From: Lepidodermella squamata
Taxonomy: Eukaryota; Gastrotricha
Length of the DNA: 64,000 nt
Assembly (NCBI GenBank): GCA_047495785.1
Contig: JBLDXI010000074.1
Span: forward strand, 620,001-684,000
Direction of reading: 5' to 3'
Under the pieces are notes generated by a model, which worked only from the letters and a program-made list of their open reading frames with translations, ran no database searches and was not told the origin of the DNA. This document shows, piece after piece, positions 12,510 through 25,143 of this stretch (its first letter is position 1; each line of letters opens with the position of its first letter). Made by a program: the position numbers and the translations under genes.

Positions 12510-15500
12510 CTACTGGTCAACAACGTAGGTGTCACGCGAGTCGTTCAAATCGAAGCCGCCATCGACTTCCTCGAGCTGCTCGAGGTGGGCCTGGAACGCC
12601 TGCGCAGCGGCGCGCTGTTGAGCCCGCGTTTTCGTGGCGAACAACGGCGATTCGGGCACGGTTGGCGGAATGCGGTGGTGCTCGATTATCGTCGGCTTGT
12701 AGTGGCGAATCGGCTGAGCGTGATGAACCATACTCTTTCGCAATTTAGCCGCTTCTCTCTGAAAAGTTGAAATATAGGATATGTTATGATAGGTTATGAA
12801 AAAAAAATTATTTGTGAATTTTTGATATTTTCGCCAAATTTCTATTATTTGATGACATCAAATAAGTTTTCAAATTGCCTATGTATTTTTGACACAATTC
12901 TAAGCCCATATTAAAATAATACAAAGAATAATTCCCATGATCAAATTTTAACCCAGTTTTGATCCTGATTTGATATCACTGAAAACGTTGAAAAATTCTG
13001 AAAAAATCTCCAAAATTTTGAGTTGCCTATGTTCAGAATTTTTTTACTATTTTTCAGATAAGACACTATAACTAAATGCGTAGCTGTCCACAATGCGAAG
13101 ATCAGCCGACAAGCCAGCCCCAAATACTTTTCAAATTTTGAATGCTGGTAAACGTTTCACCGCCAGGATTTTCCTATTTTCTACTTTTTCTATTTTTCGG
13201 CGGATTTCAAGAAATATTCTAAAAAGCATACCCTCTCCTCCTCTTCGCGTTGTAGCTCAAGTTGGCGCTTAGCTTCTTCGATTTCTTCCTCGCGAGCCTT
13301 CAAATGCTCGTCGAAAGGCTTGCGATCTTCCGCCCTAACTGCGGTATGAAGCATGATAGGCAGCGGTTCTGTCAAAAACACGAAAAATGAATAGCTAAAC
13401 TCAGAATTAACACCATTTAATAATCAATAGTCACGGAATTTCATGAGAATAATTTCATTTTTTCAATTTTTCGATTGCAGTTTCAAAGTTCATGTCGAAA
13501 GTTATGAGGAGAATAGATGACAATAACTTACCAGTGGGCTCTCTGTGAGACTTCTCAGGAATAAATGGCACACTCAAATCAGGCATCGGTCTAGCTCTGA
13601 AGACGAACTGCTCCTCCGTCTCAAGCTGCATAATTTTCAACAACAGAATTAATCCAAGAAAACATAAAATCTCGCTGTTTTACTGTTAAGGAATCGGCAG
13701 TGGTACTCCAAGTGGTATGGGCAGCCAAGTTGCGATCCTCAGTCGCTAGATTGAAAGGCTCAGGTCTCGTTACAGGTTTCGGTTCAACATGAGGCAACCC
13801 TGTCACCGCATGAAGGTTCGGCAATGGTTTGGCTTTGAACTCTCGCATCTACAATAATATTTGAAATATAATAATATTGGTAGCTCGGGAAAATATTTCG
13901 CTACTTACGCGCTTTTCCTCATCGTAAACTTCTTGAATTTTGCGTTCTTTCATCGCTTTTCGCTGCTTGTCGTGTTCGTCGAAGGAAAATGGAGCTGGTT
14001 TAGTAACCTTATCGACAGGGCCCGATGTAGGGGCTACCGTCTTCTTAGGAGCCAGGCCAACAGTGCCTTTAAGTGCAGCCTTGCGCAATTTTTCACGTTT
14101 AGCTTTTTCCTCCTATCGTTATAAAAATTAATCATATAAGCGGAAACAAAAATAAACAATCTTAAAAACCTCTTCTCGAGCTGCTTGTCTAGCTTTCTCT
14201 GCTTCCTCCTGAAGCCGCTTCAAATCATTTTTCTGCCGAATGCGATCGCTCAGTTTGAAAGTCGGCGTTCTAGATTCCGTTGATCGCTTTTTCTTCACCC
14301 CACCGCCGCCGATTATCTCAGGTTTCTTCACTGGGATTTTAGGCTTTTCCTCCACTTTTGGCAGAGATTTCGCCTTGGTAATTGCAGGAACTGGGGCTGA
14401 TGAAGATTTTGCAGGCAACGCGTGTTTTGCGGCAGGTTTGACCTGTTTTGGCGCCTCGGGCTTTGAAGCAGGGACGGAAACGGTAGCTGCAGGCTTCAAA
14501 ACGTTTTTCGGCGCTGGGTGGGCTTTAAACCGATACCTAAACAAAAAATCACAATCAAATCGTAAAATTCATAGTATTAATCAAACTTTTTCATTTCTTC
14601 GGCAACTTTCTTTTGCTGCTCTTCGTAAGGTTCGTAATCAATAGGTTTCGTCGGAATTCGATGGGCGGCGAATTTCGGCGAAGTCGGAATCGTCAATTTA
14701 GGCTTTGGCGGCATTTTCGGCGATGATGTCAACCCAATAAGCGGCTTTTGCTTCTGCTGAATTTTCGCGATAGGGCTGGCGGCAGACGGTGCGGCGACCG
14801 GTTTTCGCTGAAAAGCAGCGACAGAAGCAGCAATGTTAGATCTGACTGCAGGTTTAGCTGCCGATTTCTTTGCACTGGCCGGTTGTTTCACCTCCGGGGC
14901 CGTCACTTTTTCTATGCAAATCGTGTCATTTGCAGAACCATTTTCTCCGTCCTTTTGATTGTTGGGTCTAAATAAGAAAACCTATTATGAATTATCTATT
15001 GCAGGATAGTTCATCCAACTTTTTAGCTGATGAAGCATTCGTATCACTTTTTGATTTGCTTCGAAGAGCCGGAGGCATTGTTTCAATAGGTGAAAGATTT
15101 AAAAGCATTTGCTTACGAGCAGGTTCGCTGACAAGAAAAATATTCTGTAACAAAATTAATCAAAAGATTATCAAAATACCTCTCAGCTAATTTCCGTTTA
15201 GCAGCAAAGTCATTAGTTGGTGTAGATTCAAGCATTTTCAAGCTTTCATCGTGGCTGCCTTCCGAGGATTGCCTATTCGATGAAGACGTCACACTATTTC
15301 GGCAAAGTTAAAGTTGCTGAACAAACTTGATATGTTGCTCTTCAGCTGCTACAACGCCAGGGGCACTTTTCCGCCTTTTGCTGCTACGAGTCTTTTTGTT
15401 TGAACGAGGAGCGACCCGTGGTCCAGGTGTTTTCGCAAGATTGATAACTGATTTACTCTCCAAACGGCTCCTGGGACATAACGTTACATACCACATGACG

Positions 15501-15978
15501 GTCACATCAAATTCTACTATACCTCTTCGTGGCTGACCTCAGAGACCTACTTAAAGGCGCTATATGCCAAAACAAAATAGCATAAGATATAAAAGAAGCA
15601 ATATAATGGCTATTACCATTAGAGACACTGGACAACGGAGCGGTTTCAACTTCAACAAACGTATCTTCATTTCCTTTTACAGGCGTATTCTGAACGGTGA
15701 AATCGGCATCTAAAAACAGCAGCAACGAGTTGGACTTGAAAACATTATTCAATTAAAGCAAACCTGCTGTGAATGTGGCCTCGGCAGACATGAATGTTTG
15801 TTGCGCACTTTTCGCTGTCATGAACGAATCATTTTCTGATTCTGACACATAGCTTACCTCCGAAGGCTCAGGTCGCGGCTAAAAAGCGAGTGAATTTCAT
15901 TTATGACATTGAAAAGATATACATCAAGATACATACATTAATTGATGCGCGGCTCGGCCGCCCTCGAACTTTCACCAT
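12510..15978 (-). CDS. TPX2: TPX2-like spindle assembly factor
   Basis: Microtubule nucleation factor and Aurora-A activator of the mitotic spindle. Fourteen exons: 15937-15978, 15764-15878, 15617-15709, 15523-15559, 15327-15470, 15180-15293, 15020-15127, 14587-14967, 14170-14536, 13909-14112, 13684-13848, 13532-13625, 13232-13368 and 12510-12758. They give 749 residues, against 747 in human. The middle is Lys/Pro/Ala-rich. The C-terminal half has TPX2-domain repeats such as KPAPFSFDEHDKQRK, FVFRARPMPDL and a charged helix ending QREEEER. The end has the conserved TPX2 tail (MVHHAQPIRHYKP, then TVPESPLFATKTR). The intron at 15294-15326 is only 33 nt; without it the frame hits a stop. Exons 15523-15559 and 15937-15978 are very short. 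Alternative start codons are possible (for example the Met in exon 2), since the first exon encodes only 14 residues. Confidence 0.88.
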
Positions 15979-17264
15979 CCGTCTTGCGATTAAACAAAGC
16001 AAGTAATGCTAAAATAAGCAGTTGGAGATGAATCAGTAACAGGTAACAGTAGACAACGGGTTATTCGTTTTCAATAAGCAATAAGTAGTCAAAATAACCT
16101 TCCGTTTCAGGTTTCCACTTTCTAATATTCAATCGCGCATCAAAACCTACGAGTACGAGTCGGGATAAGACAGTGGTGAACTATACTGATATCAGCTCTC
16201 GGCTTTCGGCGAAGTAAAAATAACGGATGTGACATCGCTTCCGAAGTCGCGGTGAGTACAGACAGAAATAGCAAACCGAGGCATCAGACAAATGAGTAGT
16301 TACCTAAAGTATAAATCTTCGTTTCCCGTTTTCCGTTTTCCGCTCCCCATTCCTGTGCTGTTAGCAAGGTGCCGGAGGACATCAATCAATCAAAGGACGC
16401 CGCGCCCGCGGAGGTTAATCGGCTTCCGATTTTCGAAAATCGCGCCATCTTTTTAGTTTTGTTCAAAATATAGTATTTGGTCACAGTTAAAGTATTCCTA
16501 TCAATTTTAATAAAAACATGCCAATACCAATTTTGAACTGGCGTCATAACGCGCCAAACGGCGGTATTGGTTCGCTTTTGTTTTGGCTGTTTGAGTTTTA
16601 CATTTACACTGAGTCGCATCTGAATGCTGAGGTTGAGTGCAGAAGCAATGCATACTATTTAATATTCTGTAGCTGGTTTTCTATAGCCAACTTTTGGCGA
16701 TCGGATCGTGGATCTTTTATCAGCAATAACCATATAATGGCAGACATTTTTGTTAATCCTGTTATCGAATTGAGTCGTATCGTACCTACGAAACTTTGAT
16801 CACGAAACCCTCTGCTGGAAATTTTATCGTCTAAAGTCTAAATTGTGCATAACTTGAGCGATAAGGGTTCTTGATGGGTTAAAGTCATTCAGGAGCAAAA
16901 TAAGGGCATAGGAAGCAGGAAGCAATGGTATAGTATAGTATAGTAGTATGGTATGGTATAGGAATGGTGGTCTGTTGAAATAAGTAACTGCTTTGAGCTT
17001 TGAAGTGTTGCTATGTACTCTTATTTATATACTTATCTCATTTACAGTTATTAGTCATTTGTAATTGCTTAATGAGCTGAAATAGGGATTGAATGTTTGA
17101 TCTGTAGGCCAAGCATAGGCCTTGGATCTACTGGTCTTGCTTATTTGCCAGGAGCCCATTTTGAATGAGTGTCATCTTGGAACTTGTTCGCTGTTCAATT
17201 TCTTATTTACCCAATGAAATCCTAAACTTATATTCCTCTCAGTTGAATATAGGCATTTTCAGCG
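15979..17264. other. divergent intergenic region between TPX2 and NKIRAS
   Basis: Presumed shared promoter region for TPX2 (-) and NKIRAS (+). It holds a purine/pyrimidine-rich stretch near 16320-16350, a short imperfect simple repeat of gtatagtata type at about 16925-16965, and no convincing ORF. Confidence 0.5.
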
Positions 17265-18215
17265 ATGGTTAAAAATATCCGCGTTGTTCTTGTCGGCATG
17301 AAAGGCTGCGGGAAAAGCACTATCATCGGTCGCTTGTTATACCCTGATCGGCCTCAAATATTTGTCTCGTCAGATGAGGACATTCATGTTGCTGTAATAG
17401 AGACAGATCGTGGTACCAAAGAAAGGGTGAGACTGTTGGAAGTAAACATCGACGTGAGTCATGCGCATTCCTCGTTCTCGACTATTATTTGAATCATTCC
17501 TTGAAACAAATATATTGCAGCCAACGTCATCTATAGATATCCGTCAACAATTGGAAATGCTAAAACACTATTGGACTTGTGAAGCTTTCGTGTTAGTGAT
17601 CGATGTTACGAACGAAGAGAGTCTTCGCCTTGTCGAAAGCATTAAACAAGCCATCGAGAAAGCTAAAGAGAAGAAAGAAGTAAGACCTTTGTCATTACTT
17701 TGCCTCAATTATTATAACGGCGGTTTTTAGGCTGTTTTTATTCTAGTTGCCAATAAAACTGATCTAACCGGTGAACGAAAGTTAGACAGCGCAGACCTTC
17801 AAAAATGGGCTACTAAAGAAAAAGGTTTCTATTGAATTGATGTTAAAATTTTGCTCATATAATCATTAATTATTCTAGCTAAATTGGTCGAGACGTCCGC
17901 TTTCGATCGAGACTCTCTAGTCCCTCATTTTTGTGGGCTTATCTCGAAACTGGTTCAACCTCAAAGTAAGGTTTCAGCCGTATTTTTCATTTATTACCGA
18001 ATGTTTTGCTTGCCTAGAGATAGTAGTAATGTTTGGCGTGAATATAGCAGAATGTTGATTAACTCCTTGTTATTATAATCTTACACTGTGAATAGTCTCT
18101 GCTGTCAGTGGAGTTTACCCGCAAGCTTCATCGGCAGCGGGCACTTTCAGGCGTTCCTTTTCTTTCATTTCCGACCTATTGCCGTTTCAACGTCGTCGTC
18201 AACTCACGACGATGA
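17265..18215 (+). CDS. NKIRAS: NKIRAS-like (kappaB-Ras) small GTPase-related protein
   Basis: In vertebrates, kappaB-Ras proteins bind IkappaB and Ral-GAP and damp NF-kappaB and Ral signalling. Five exons: 17265-17453, 17521-17679, 17731-17824, 17879-17970 and 18096-18215, giving 217 residues. The P-loop GMKGCGKST is at residues 12-20. The family signature EDIHVAVIETDRG is followed by KERVRLLEV. The G4 motif ANKTDL and a G5-like TSAFD are present. QPQSK, which in vertebrates precedes the C-terminal tail, is conserved. The G3 DxxG motif (DTRG in human) is replaced by VNIDPTSS, so GTP hydrolysis in the usual way is unlikely. The last exon adds a basic, hydrophobic tail of about 40 residues; its acceptor is my inference from frame. 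An AG lies 2 nt before the ATG. A likely AATAAA is near 18657. Confidence 0.82.
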
Positions 18216-18750
18216 GTAGTACGGCGCCTGTAGTCGGAGGTTTGTTTGAAGTGGCTGCTTTTTGGAAGCAGGAGGCTTTAATCGAGGCTTGCTAAAAATA
18301 TTAAAAATTCAACTCGAACCGCTAGACATTAATAATATCTGAGGTGATAGGGTCAATATCTCACATTATCATATCCATATCATTTTAACATAATATACCG
18401 CCAGCTTGCGAATCATAACTTGATTTAGTTAGAAGCATGTTTCTATAATTTTCCTGGTTAAGGGAAAATGTAACTTCATCTCACTTTGTTCATCGACTTT
18501 AATGCTTTGACTCCAATGTGTATTTATTTTCTAGAAAAAACCTGGATCGGCAAATCTGGCAAGTCGCAACAGGAAAGCAATCTCCCTTCAAAATGAATCA
18601 CGCCGTCTTTTCGAAAAATTATAATTTATATTATTTTCGTTTTATTGGCTATTTTGAAATAAAAATGATGTTGATTATTGGTTGTTATAATATTTTATCG
18701 CATCTTTGAGTGCCGTGTTCTATGCTAACGTAAAACTGAGTAAATCAAGT
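18216..18750. other. NKIRAS 3' flank / convergent intergenic region
   Basis: No gene is visible. A 3' untranslated region with an AATAAA-type hexamer near 18657 probably occupies the left part. The CAP-family gene ends at 18751 from the other strand. Confidence 0.5.
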
Positions 18751-20100
18751 TCATCCAGAAACTGTTGATAGATCCGAAGCTGTGTAAGGGTATGCGAAAG
18801 GATGCCTGCCATTTGTGGCCAGATTCCCACTCGGTGCATAGTTACACACGTAGAAGACCGCGTTCGGATTTTTGCATACAGCCGCAGCACAGCCGACAAC
18901 TTGCGTCTTGGCCCAGATTATTTGCGTGTAACGACCCACGCGCGAATAAGTCAAGCCAGTATCGCCTGATTAATGCAAACAAGTAAGATATGTACTAGAT
19001 ATTCGCCTATTGGCTAACCGTAAGTGAAAGGTCCGGTTGTTTTTTCGTTCGACCATTGCGTGAAAGCTGTTTGAAAATTGACTGAATTTGTTCCGAGAGC
19101 GACATAAACGTTTTGCCCGACGTAATCGTAGAGTCCTATTATTGAGGCAATAAAAATTGATAAAATAGAATATGCTCTGTAGAGCTTGCCCTATCAGTAA
19201 AAAATATAGAGGTTGGGCGAGATTCTGATGCTACCTATTCTATCTATGAGCAGGAAATGGATCGTTAACAATCAAAGTGAAGTTCTCAACCTTTAGTTGT
19301 GAAGTCATAGTTCTCAAGCATAAAAACTAATTTCGAAAAATGTACGCTAAATATCCTGATTTTTGCGTCAGCTAACACGTCTATCTATATATTTACGTAA
19401 TATTCTTACTCCATCCATATCTGAGTTACTCAGAGGTGTAAGTATTTCCGTGCTAATTTTCCACAAATTGAGTTGATTCGAAAATACCTGGGGCTGTGAA
19501 ACTATTTTGCTAGTATCAGCTGCTCTTAAATTTACGCGAGCTAATCATTTTCTATTAATTTAAGCATTCAGATTATATTAAAATTAAATCGGTGAAATCA
19601 CCAGGAACTGATCGATAAGTGACTCGCTCGCTGAAGTTTCCGCATTGTGAAGCCCATCGTTGCGCCAAGTATGTCATCAGATAGTTCCAGCTCTGTGGAT
19701 GAAATTTTGTGGCAACGGTGTTAATTTCCACGCATTAACAGCAATCATACCAATAATCCCATGTCCTTTGCCCTTGGAACGACCGCAGCTCGTTGAACAT
19801 TATGCAAATTGACGATCGATGTTGAATCAAGAGCTTTGTATAAATTGTGATTAATTTGTTTCCCCCGCGAAAATAATTTGCAAAATTACTTCCAAATGAG
19901 ACAAAATTGTTATTGTTGTTAAGACACGACGTGTGAGGTGGGCCAACTCCGCCGAAACAATTTCCGCCCGTTCCTGTGGCTATGATCGGAGAGGCGGTAG
20001 TATAAACGACGAGCGTTCCTAAAATTCGGGAGAAAATAATGATGTGACCCAGCCAACTTTCGTCAATTTCTACCTGTCTGAGCAGCGCATCCTGCGACAT
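18751..20100 (-). CDS. CAP/SCP (CRISP, PR-1, venom-allergen-like) domain protein; 5' exons unresolved
   Basis: Supported exons: 19751 up to about 19835 (right end uncertain), 19602-19692, 19019-19135 and 18751-18965, all in phase. The domain reads in order: a first helix with NLHNVQR; then [16 protein letters not shown]; then [10 protein letters not shown]; then the CAP signature [16 protein letters not shown]; then [11 protein letters not shown]. The usual GHYTQ His is Arg here, a variation the signature allows. CAP proteins are normally secreted. The N-terminal exons are unclear. An ATG at 20100 begins MSQDALLRQ and could read into a hydrophobic stretch ([17 protein letters not shown]) that might be a signal segment, but its join to the NLHN exon is not settled. 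Function unknown; the CAP fold assignment is firm. Confidence 0.8.
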
Positions 20101-20417
20101 AGTCAACAAAGAAAACGTAAGCAAACCCAAGAACAAGGCCAATTAATAGGTAAATATCCTGGCCGAACATCTTAAACTTGATAACTTGCACAACTTCTTA
20201 AAGGAAAATATTTTCTATTCAGCTGGTGGGGTGAATAACTTCTCGCCGCTCTAGACGTTGCCAGGTGAAAAATAATTATTAAATTAATGTTGTAATAAAC
20301 ACTATTAAAGCGACCTTCCCTCGACCAAAATTACTATCCCTTTGTAAACACCGCGCTATTCATGAAACGTCTCTGACATTTTGATTTTAAAATAAGAAAA
20401 AATAGCAACGTGATAGT

Positions 20418-20423
20418 TTTATT
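20418..20423 (-). terminator. polyadenylation hexamer of RNF212
   Basis: AATAAA on the minus strand, 94 nt after the RNF212 stop codon. Confidence 0.5.
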
Positions 20424-20516
20424 CACGCAACTGGTCTTTAAAATCACGGTAAGTCTTTTTTGCACATTGGGTGTCATCAATGTTTATACTGAATAAGCGC
20501 AACAAGACAGGAGATT

Positions 20517-22205
20517 TCAACGCAGGTTCTGATTCGATTTGAAAAGCAGGGAATTGGAGACGGACAGTGGCTGGTGCGAAGACGACATTTGGTGTGAAAA
20601 AGTGCGAACGGACGATGTGTAGGGATTCGACGCCTGATTCTGACTTCGCGGAGGAAGAGATGGACTTGCTGCAACGACAGACCTGAAATTTGCTCTTAAT
20701 AAGAAATCGAACATTTAAACTAATTCTTGATTGTTTACCCAGTTCTCCGACCATTACCGCTTAGAGGGCTGTCGAAAGATCCGACTGAGCAGTTGTCAGA
20801 TAAACCGGGGGTCATCAGTAACAATTCATTTCTCGTTTTTCCTTGAAACGCGGCAACAGAGATCCGTCCACTGAAAAGAATCGTCAGTCAAAACCAAATA
20901 GAACCGAATAGACTCGTGAAAATTACTTGGCAGAAATCGCAGGAGAGCTTGGAATGTTTGGATTTGGGTGTTTTAGTGACATTCGAGCGTCCGGCGTTCT
21001 CTTCGTGAAAGAAGGCTGTAAAGCGAATAAAATTAGCACATAATAATTTCCAAATTAATCTCAACCGAATTGCTTGTGGTGTGTGAAATATCCCGCCCGA
21101 AAGATGACGCAAATTGGCGCGAATTAGAGGCTGCAGGCATAAAAAGGTTATCAAGGAGGCTTCCTTCAACTTAAATCTCACCAGTCATCTCACGAATCGC
21201 ATCCAGAGCTTTATGGGATCCAATTGACTGAGTTGGTGAAGGTGAAGGAGATGGCATGAAGCTAGTATTCTGAATGTTCGAGCGGATAGGATTGACATTC
21301 GGAATACTAAACGTAGGAGTCGGTGATGCGAAGGAATTTGGAGGAAAATCAAAGGAAGCAGCTGACAAAGACTTTGACATATGACCATCATTAGCCGTTG
21401 CACGTGAAAACATGTTGGTCACAGATTGCGGACGTTTGTAGCTGTCAAGCTCGGTCTGTAGGCGCTTCAAGCTTTCTTCAAGCTCGCGAATTTTCGAATC
21501 CTTTGTTCTGTCAAGTCATAGAAATCAGTATCCATTAATTTTGAAGTATGGCCAATCACTTTTCGTTCAGTTGCATTTGTTCAATACGTTTCGTCATTTC
21601 GATGTACTGTCAAAATATAACATGTGTATTGATAATAAAGGCAAGCAAGACGCTGACCTCTTGTCGCAAGAATGTAATTAGCCTAGACTCATTCGATCTT
21701 TGAAACTCGGTGATCTAGAGAAAAAGCAATGCTTGATTAATAGTTCTCCATAAAATAGTTAGCCGAGTCTACTTTTGTGCACTCGCTGATTCGAGTTATA
21801 CACTCACGAATCGTTTCCATGTGCTTTTTCACTTCATCAGTGCAGTACGTGTACTGCTGGTGAACCTTCTCTCCGGGAACAAAAAACAAACGCACGTTCT
21901 CTTGCAGCTGAAAAATCGTTAGTTATTAGTATTTAGGTAAAAATGCCCCACAAATGACAAACCTCAGTAGAACAGATATCAACGGTAGCCACATTTTGAG
22001 TCTTGCATACTGAGCAAACTGAGCTTTTCAGCGCTAAGCAAAGCAGCTGTTAAAATAAATACATTTAAGGCAAATCAGAATAATAACCTTTAGCGTTGCA
22101 CGAAGCGCACATAATATGACCACAGCGCGAGAGAAAGAAAGTCCCAGATGCAGGAAACTTGCTCCAGAAATTGTGGCAAACATTACAGTGAATCCAGTGC
22201 GCCAT
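20517..22205 (-). CDS. RNF212: RNF212/ZIP3-like meiotic RING protein
   Basis: Members of the RNF212/Zip3/ZHP family are SUMO- or ubiquitin-ligase-like proteins that mark crossover sites on meiotic chromosomes. Ten exons: 22088-22205, 21963-22033, 21773-21907, 21658-21714, 21560-21606, 21182-21507, 21066-21130, 20927-21015, 20739-20870 and 20517-20682, giving 401 residues. The start MAHWIHCNVC resembles the family start, which also places the first two Cys at residues 7 and 10. The RING continues SRCGHIMCASCNAK and CSVCKTQN. A coiled coil follows (RIEQMQLNEK, then IRELEESLKRLQTEL). The rest is a Ser/Pro-rich tail, as in the family; GRISV in it recalls a short conserved patch. All introns are 50-58 nt. 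Human RNF212 is shorter (about 297 residues). The C. elegans-type ZHP proteins are the alternative names for the same family. Confidence 0.86.
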
Positions 22206-22979
22206 TGTCAACAAAATCGAACCAGAGATGAGATGCCAAAGCTACAGATACAACAGATACACGGAAGCCGCAAATCTTGTGCTGGTTTCCGGGGGTCCCA
22301 GTCTTCGCTTTCTTGGCATCTTGCCACGTGACTTTTAAATTTCGCGGTCCGAGGAATTGTTTCACACCTCTTTTTAATTTTTCTTTTATGGATTTTTAAT
22401 TGCGCTAAAAACAATGATTTATACCAGTCTATAATTAGCTTTAAAAAAATCGGCTTTGAATGTTGGGTTAGTAGCGGGTACCTTTTTAGGGTCAGTTGGG
22501 GGCCTTCGTGTGTCATCACGCGCCGGTTATCTGGAGTTTTATCTTCAGAAATGGCGTAGTGTGGAATCCAGATCCAGAAATCATACAAAAAACCATACCA
22601 ACTACCTCGGACACCTTACCGCAAGTATGAAGTATATGTTTACCTTTTACGCCTGATATGAGGACGAAATTATCAACTTATTAGTTGGGCGTCTTTTAAC
22701 AGTTGGACTTTGACCTTTGTACTTGCCTCACCTGATAACAAGGTCTTTCTATCATACTTGAAGTAATTTGTTTTCTACAGAGATAACTTCTATTCGTGCC
22801 CCACCAGCTGTTTTCAATGCATCATTCGATGATCACGTCACACATCTGGTGTTCGAATTGAAAACACCTATATTTTGACGATTACTTACTTCGTAACGAA
22901 CTGTCCACTGTCATTCTCTTTTCGCATAATATTCTCAATTTTATTCGCAATAATGGATTTCTTTACTTGAACGTTCCAA
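22206..22979. other. divergent intergenic region between RNF212 and PEDS1
   Basis: No gene is visible. It should hold the promoters of RNF212 (-) and PEDS1 (+). Short ORFs here lack any recognisable domain. Confidence 0.5.
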
Positions 22980-24003
22980 ATGTTAGGGCGTAATTTGAAG
23001 ATGGGTGCTGACGATCATCCTGCGAGCTCTGCATCTGAGCCAGCAAAGCCTGATGAAGCTGAAACTGTCGAATCTGATGTCACTGAAAAGAAGCCCAATC
23101 TCGCTGGACGCAATGCCGTAGCGGCCAAAATTCTTGCTAGTCAGTATAGCAGAGGTTTGAACATCATTATTTGTCAAATTTGTCCTATGTTTTGGTATGG
23201 CTTGTTTTAGAGAAACGATTACAAGAGACAATTTGCGTTTACGTGTCCATTGCTCTCATGATATATAATTTCGGATGCTTGATTTGGTATTTCGACAGTT
23301 CTCAGGCTTACATCATTCTTCCATGTGCTTGTAAGTTGAAAATTGATGAAATCGACTCCATAATTATCGCAATAATTTAGTGGCTGGCATTATTTCGGCC
23401 GATTTCGCCAGTGGCGTTGTGCATTGGGCTGCTGATTCTTGGGGTTCGGTTGATCTGCCAATTCTTGGCAAAAGTCTGCTGCGACCTTTCCGCGAGCATC
23501 ACGTCGATCCAACTTCAATTTGCCGTCACGATTTTATCGAGACCAACGGCGACGTATTCGCTGCTATTTTGCTTCCCCTCTCAATAATGACATGGCGCTT
23601 TCTGTTCTGGTCGGATGAAGAGATCATCGGTGTTTACAACCTTCACTGCTACTTATTTCTGCTGTCAGTCTTCGTTAGTATGACTAATCAGGTAAGAATG
23701 TTGTTGATAGATTTATGCTATAATTGAATTGTTCGTGTTTAGATTCATAAGTGGTCGCACACCTATTTCGGCCTGCCGTGGTACATCGAAGCGCTGCAGA
23801 AAATGCACATCATTTTGCCTAAGAAGCATCACCGCATTCATCACGTGTTTCCCCATGAAACCTACTTTTGCATCACCACTGGATGGCTGAATTACCCATT
23901 TGAAAGGATCGGCTTTTGGGACAAACTAGAGCATGGCATCACTTATCTTACCGGTGCGCAACCTCGATCCGATGATTTGCGTTGGTGTAAGAAGACGATG
24001 TGA
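22980..24003 (+). CDS. PEDS1: Plasmanylethanolamine desaturase (PEDS1 / TMEM189 / Kua)
   Basis: Membrane di-iron desaturase of the endoplasmic reticulum that introduces the vinyl-ether bond, the last step of plasmalogen synthesis. Four exons: 22980-23154, 23211-23330, 23381-23691 and 23743-24003, giving 288 residues against 270 in human. The N-terminus is acidic and cytosolic. Two hydrophobic segments follow (VSIALMIYNFGCLIWYF and a segment around ILPCALAGIISADF). The histidine-rich motifs are intact: HWAADSWGS; REHHVDPTSICRHDF with ETNGD; NQIHKWSHTYFG; and KKHHRIHHVFPHETYFC. The last exon ends with GFWDKLEHGITYLTG and a Lys-rich tail. Met-8 is a possible alternative start. Introns are 50-56 nt. 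It is one of the clearest assignments in the window. Confidence 0.96.
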
Positions 24004-25143
24004 AGCACTAACTGGTAAATAGTCAAAAGGGTATTTCAAAACAACTTCAACCTGATAGCCTGCTCTCTGTTAATCCCCATTGCAAGATCTACAAATCTTC
24101 CTTAGAAAGATGTTTTTTCGTTACTTGTTGATGATGATATTATCATGTCTAAAAAAGCTAGCTGTTACAACCCTGTTTTAGTGATACGCTTGTACTAGCA
24201 GAATTTTCATGCCTGCGCCTGACTCAATAACTGCTGTTACGCGAATTTATTTATTTTATTGCTTATTTCTCGGTGTCGCTCCTTGTCGGCCTTACAATTA
24301 GGACTTTGCCAGCTTGTCTCGGTGACACATTACTAAACAGCACCTGTCAAACTGAAATCGGAACCTATTCAAAAACGCTTAAAATCTACGTCGTTTTTGT
24401 TTGATTGTATCGAGTTTTTCATTCCACCGATAACTTGCTGATAGTTACATTATGCCTCGACCATGACTACAATGGGTGTAATGCTTTTGCCATGTACAAA
24501 ATGCTAAACTTTTATCGTATTGCTAATATTAGCTGCTGAATGGAAAAAACTGGTTAATTTTTGAGATTGTTTAGCCCTGAGAAATCAACTGCTGTCTGTT
24601 TTTAGTTCATTGTGATACACACGGTTTTGTTTGAGGCGAAAAATGGAACAAAAACAGAACAACTGATGATTTTAAATTTCTCTGTCGCCTTCTTTTACGC
24701 ACTATTCTACTTTCTTCTTCAAATTTTAAACAGCACTGGCCAATAATATTATAGTAAACGTCGTTTTTGAAGTCGCCATATCGTTTATTTCTCGCGTTTT
24801 TATTTGAGCCATGATTGTCTGGACCCTGGATTCGAGGCAAAATGACCGGCTTGTGTGCAAAGAAATCGGCTTGGACTGGTTTTTATGAAAGAAAAAGACA
24901 TGAAAAAGTATATTTCCTGTTTTACGCACAGCGTGATGATCTATAAAACTATCAAATTAGCTTCTATGCATATCGAATTCATAGGAACAAATATTTAACG
25001 AACTATATGCTGCTTAGATATTATTATTACTCTAACGACTAAACATTTGTTATATTTTCTGGAGAATAAACCGCTTAATCACGCTGGAGTAGTTGTTAGT
25101 TTTAATCAAGCTACAAATTTTAATTTATTTCTAGGGCTGATTA
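24004..25143. other. intergenic region between PEDS1 and CDK10
   Basis: AT-rich, with the PEDS1 3' untranslated region on the left and the CDK10 5' flank on the right. I see no RNA gene, repeat or credible ORF. Confidence 0.5.

Noticed and set aside
15303-15326. Stop codon after QQL as the true end of TPX2
   Set aside because: The next exons continue the TPX2 protein in phase when a 33-nt intron is removed, and the TPX2 C-terminus is found downstream.
20101-20142. Leu-rich signal peptide for the CAP protein
   Set aside because: The frame begins with TTG directly after an in-frame TAA; the first ATG is at 20100.
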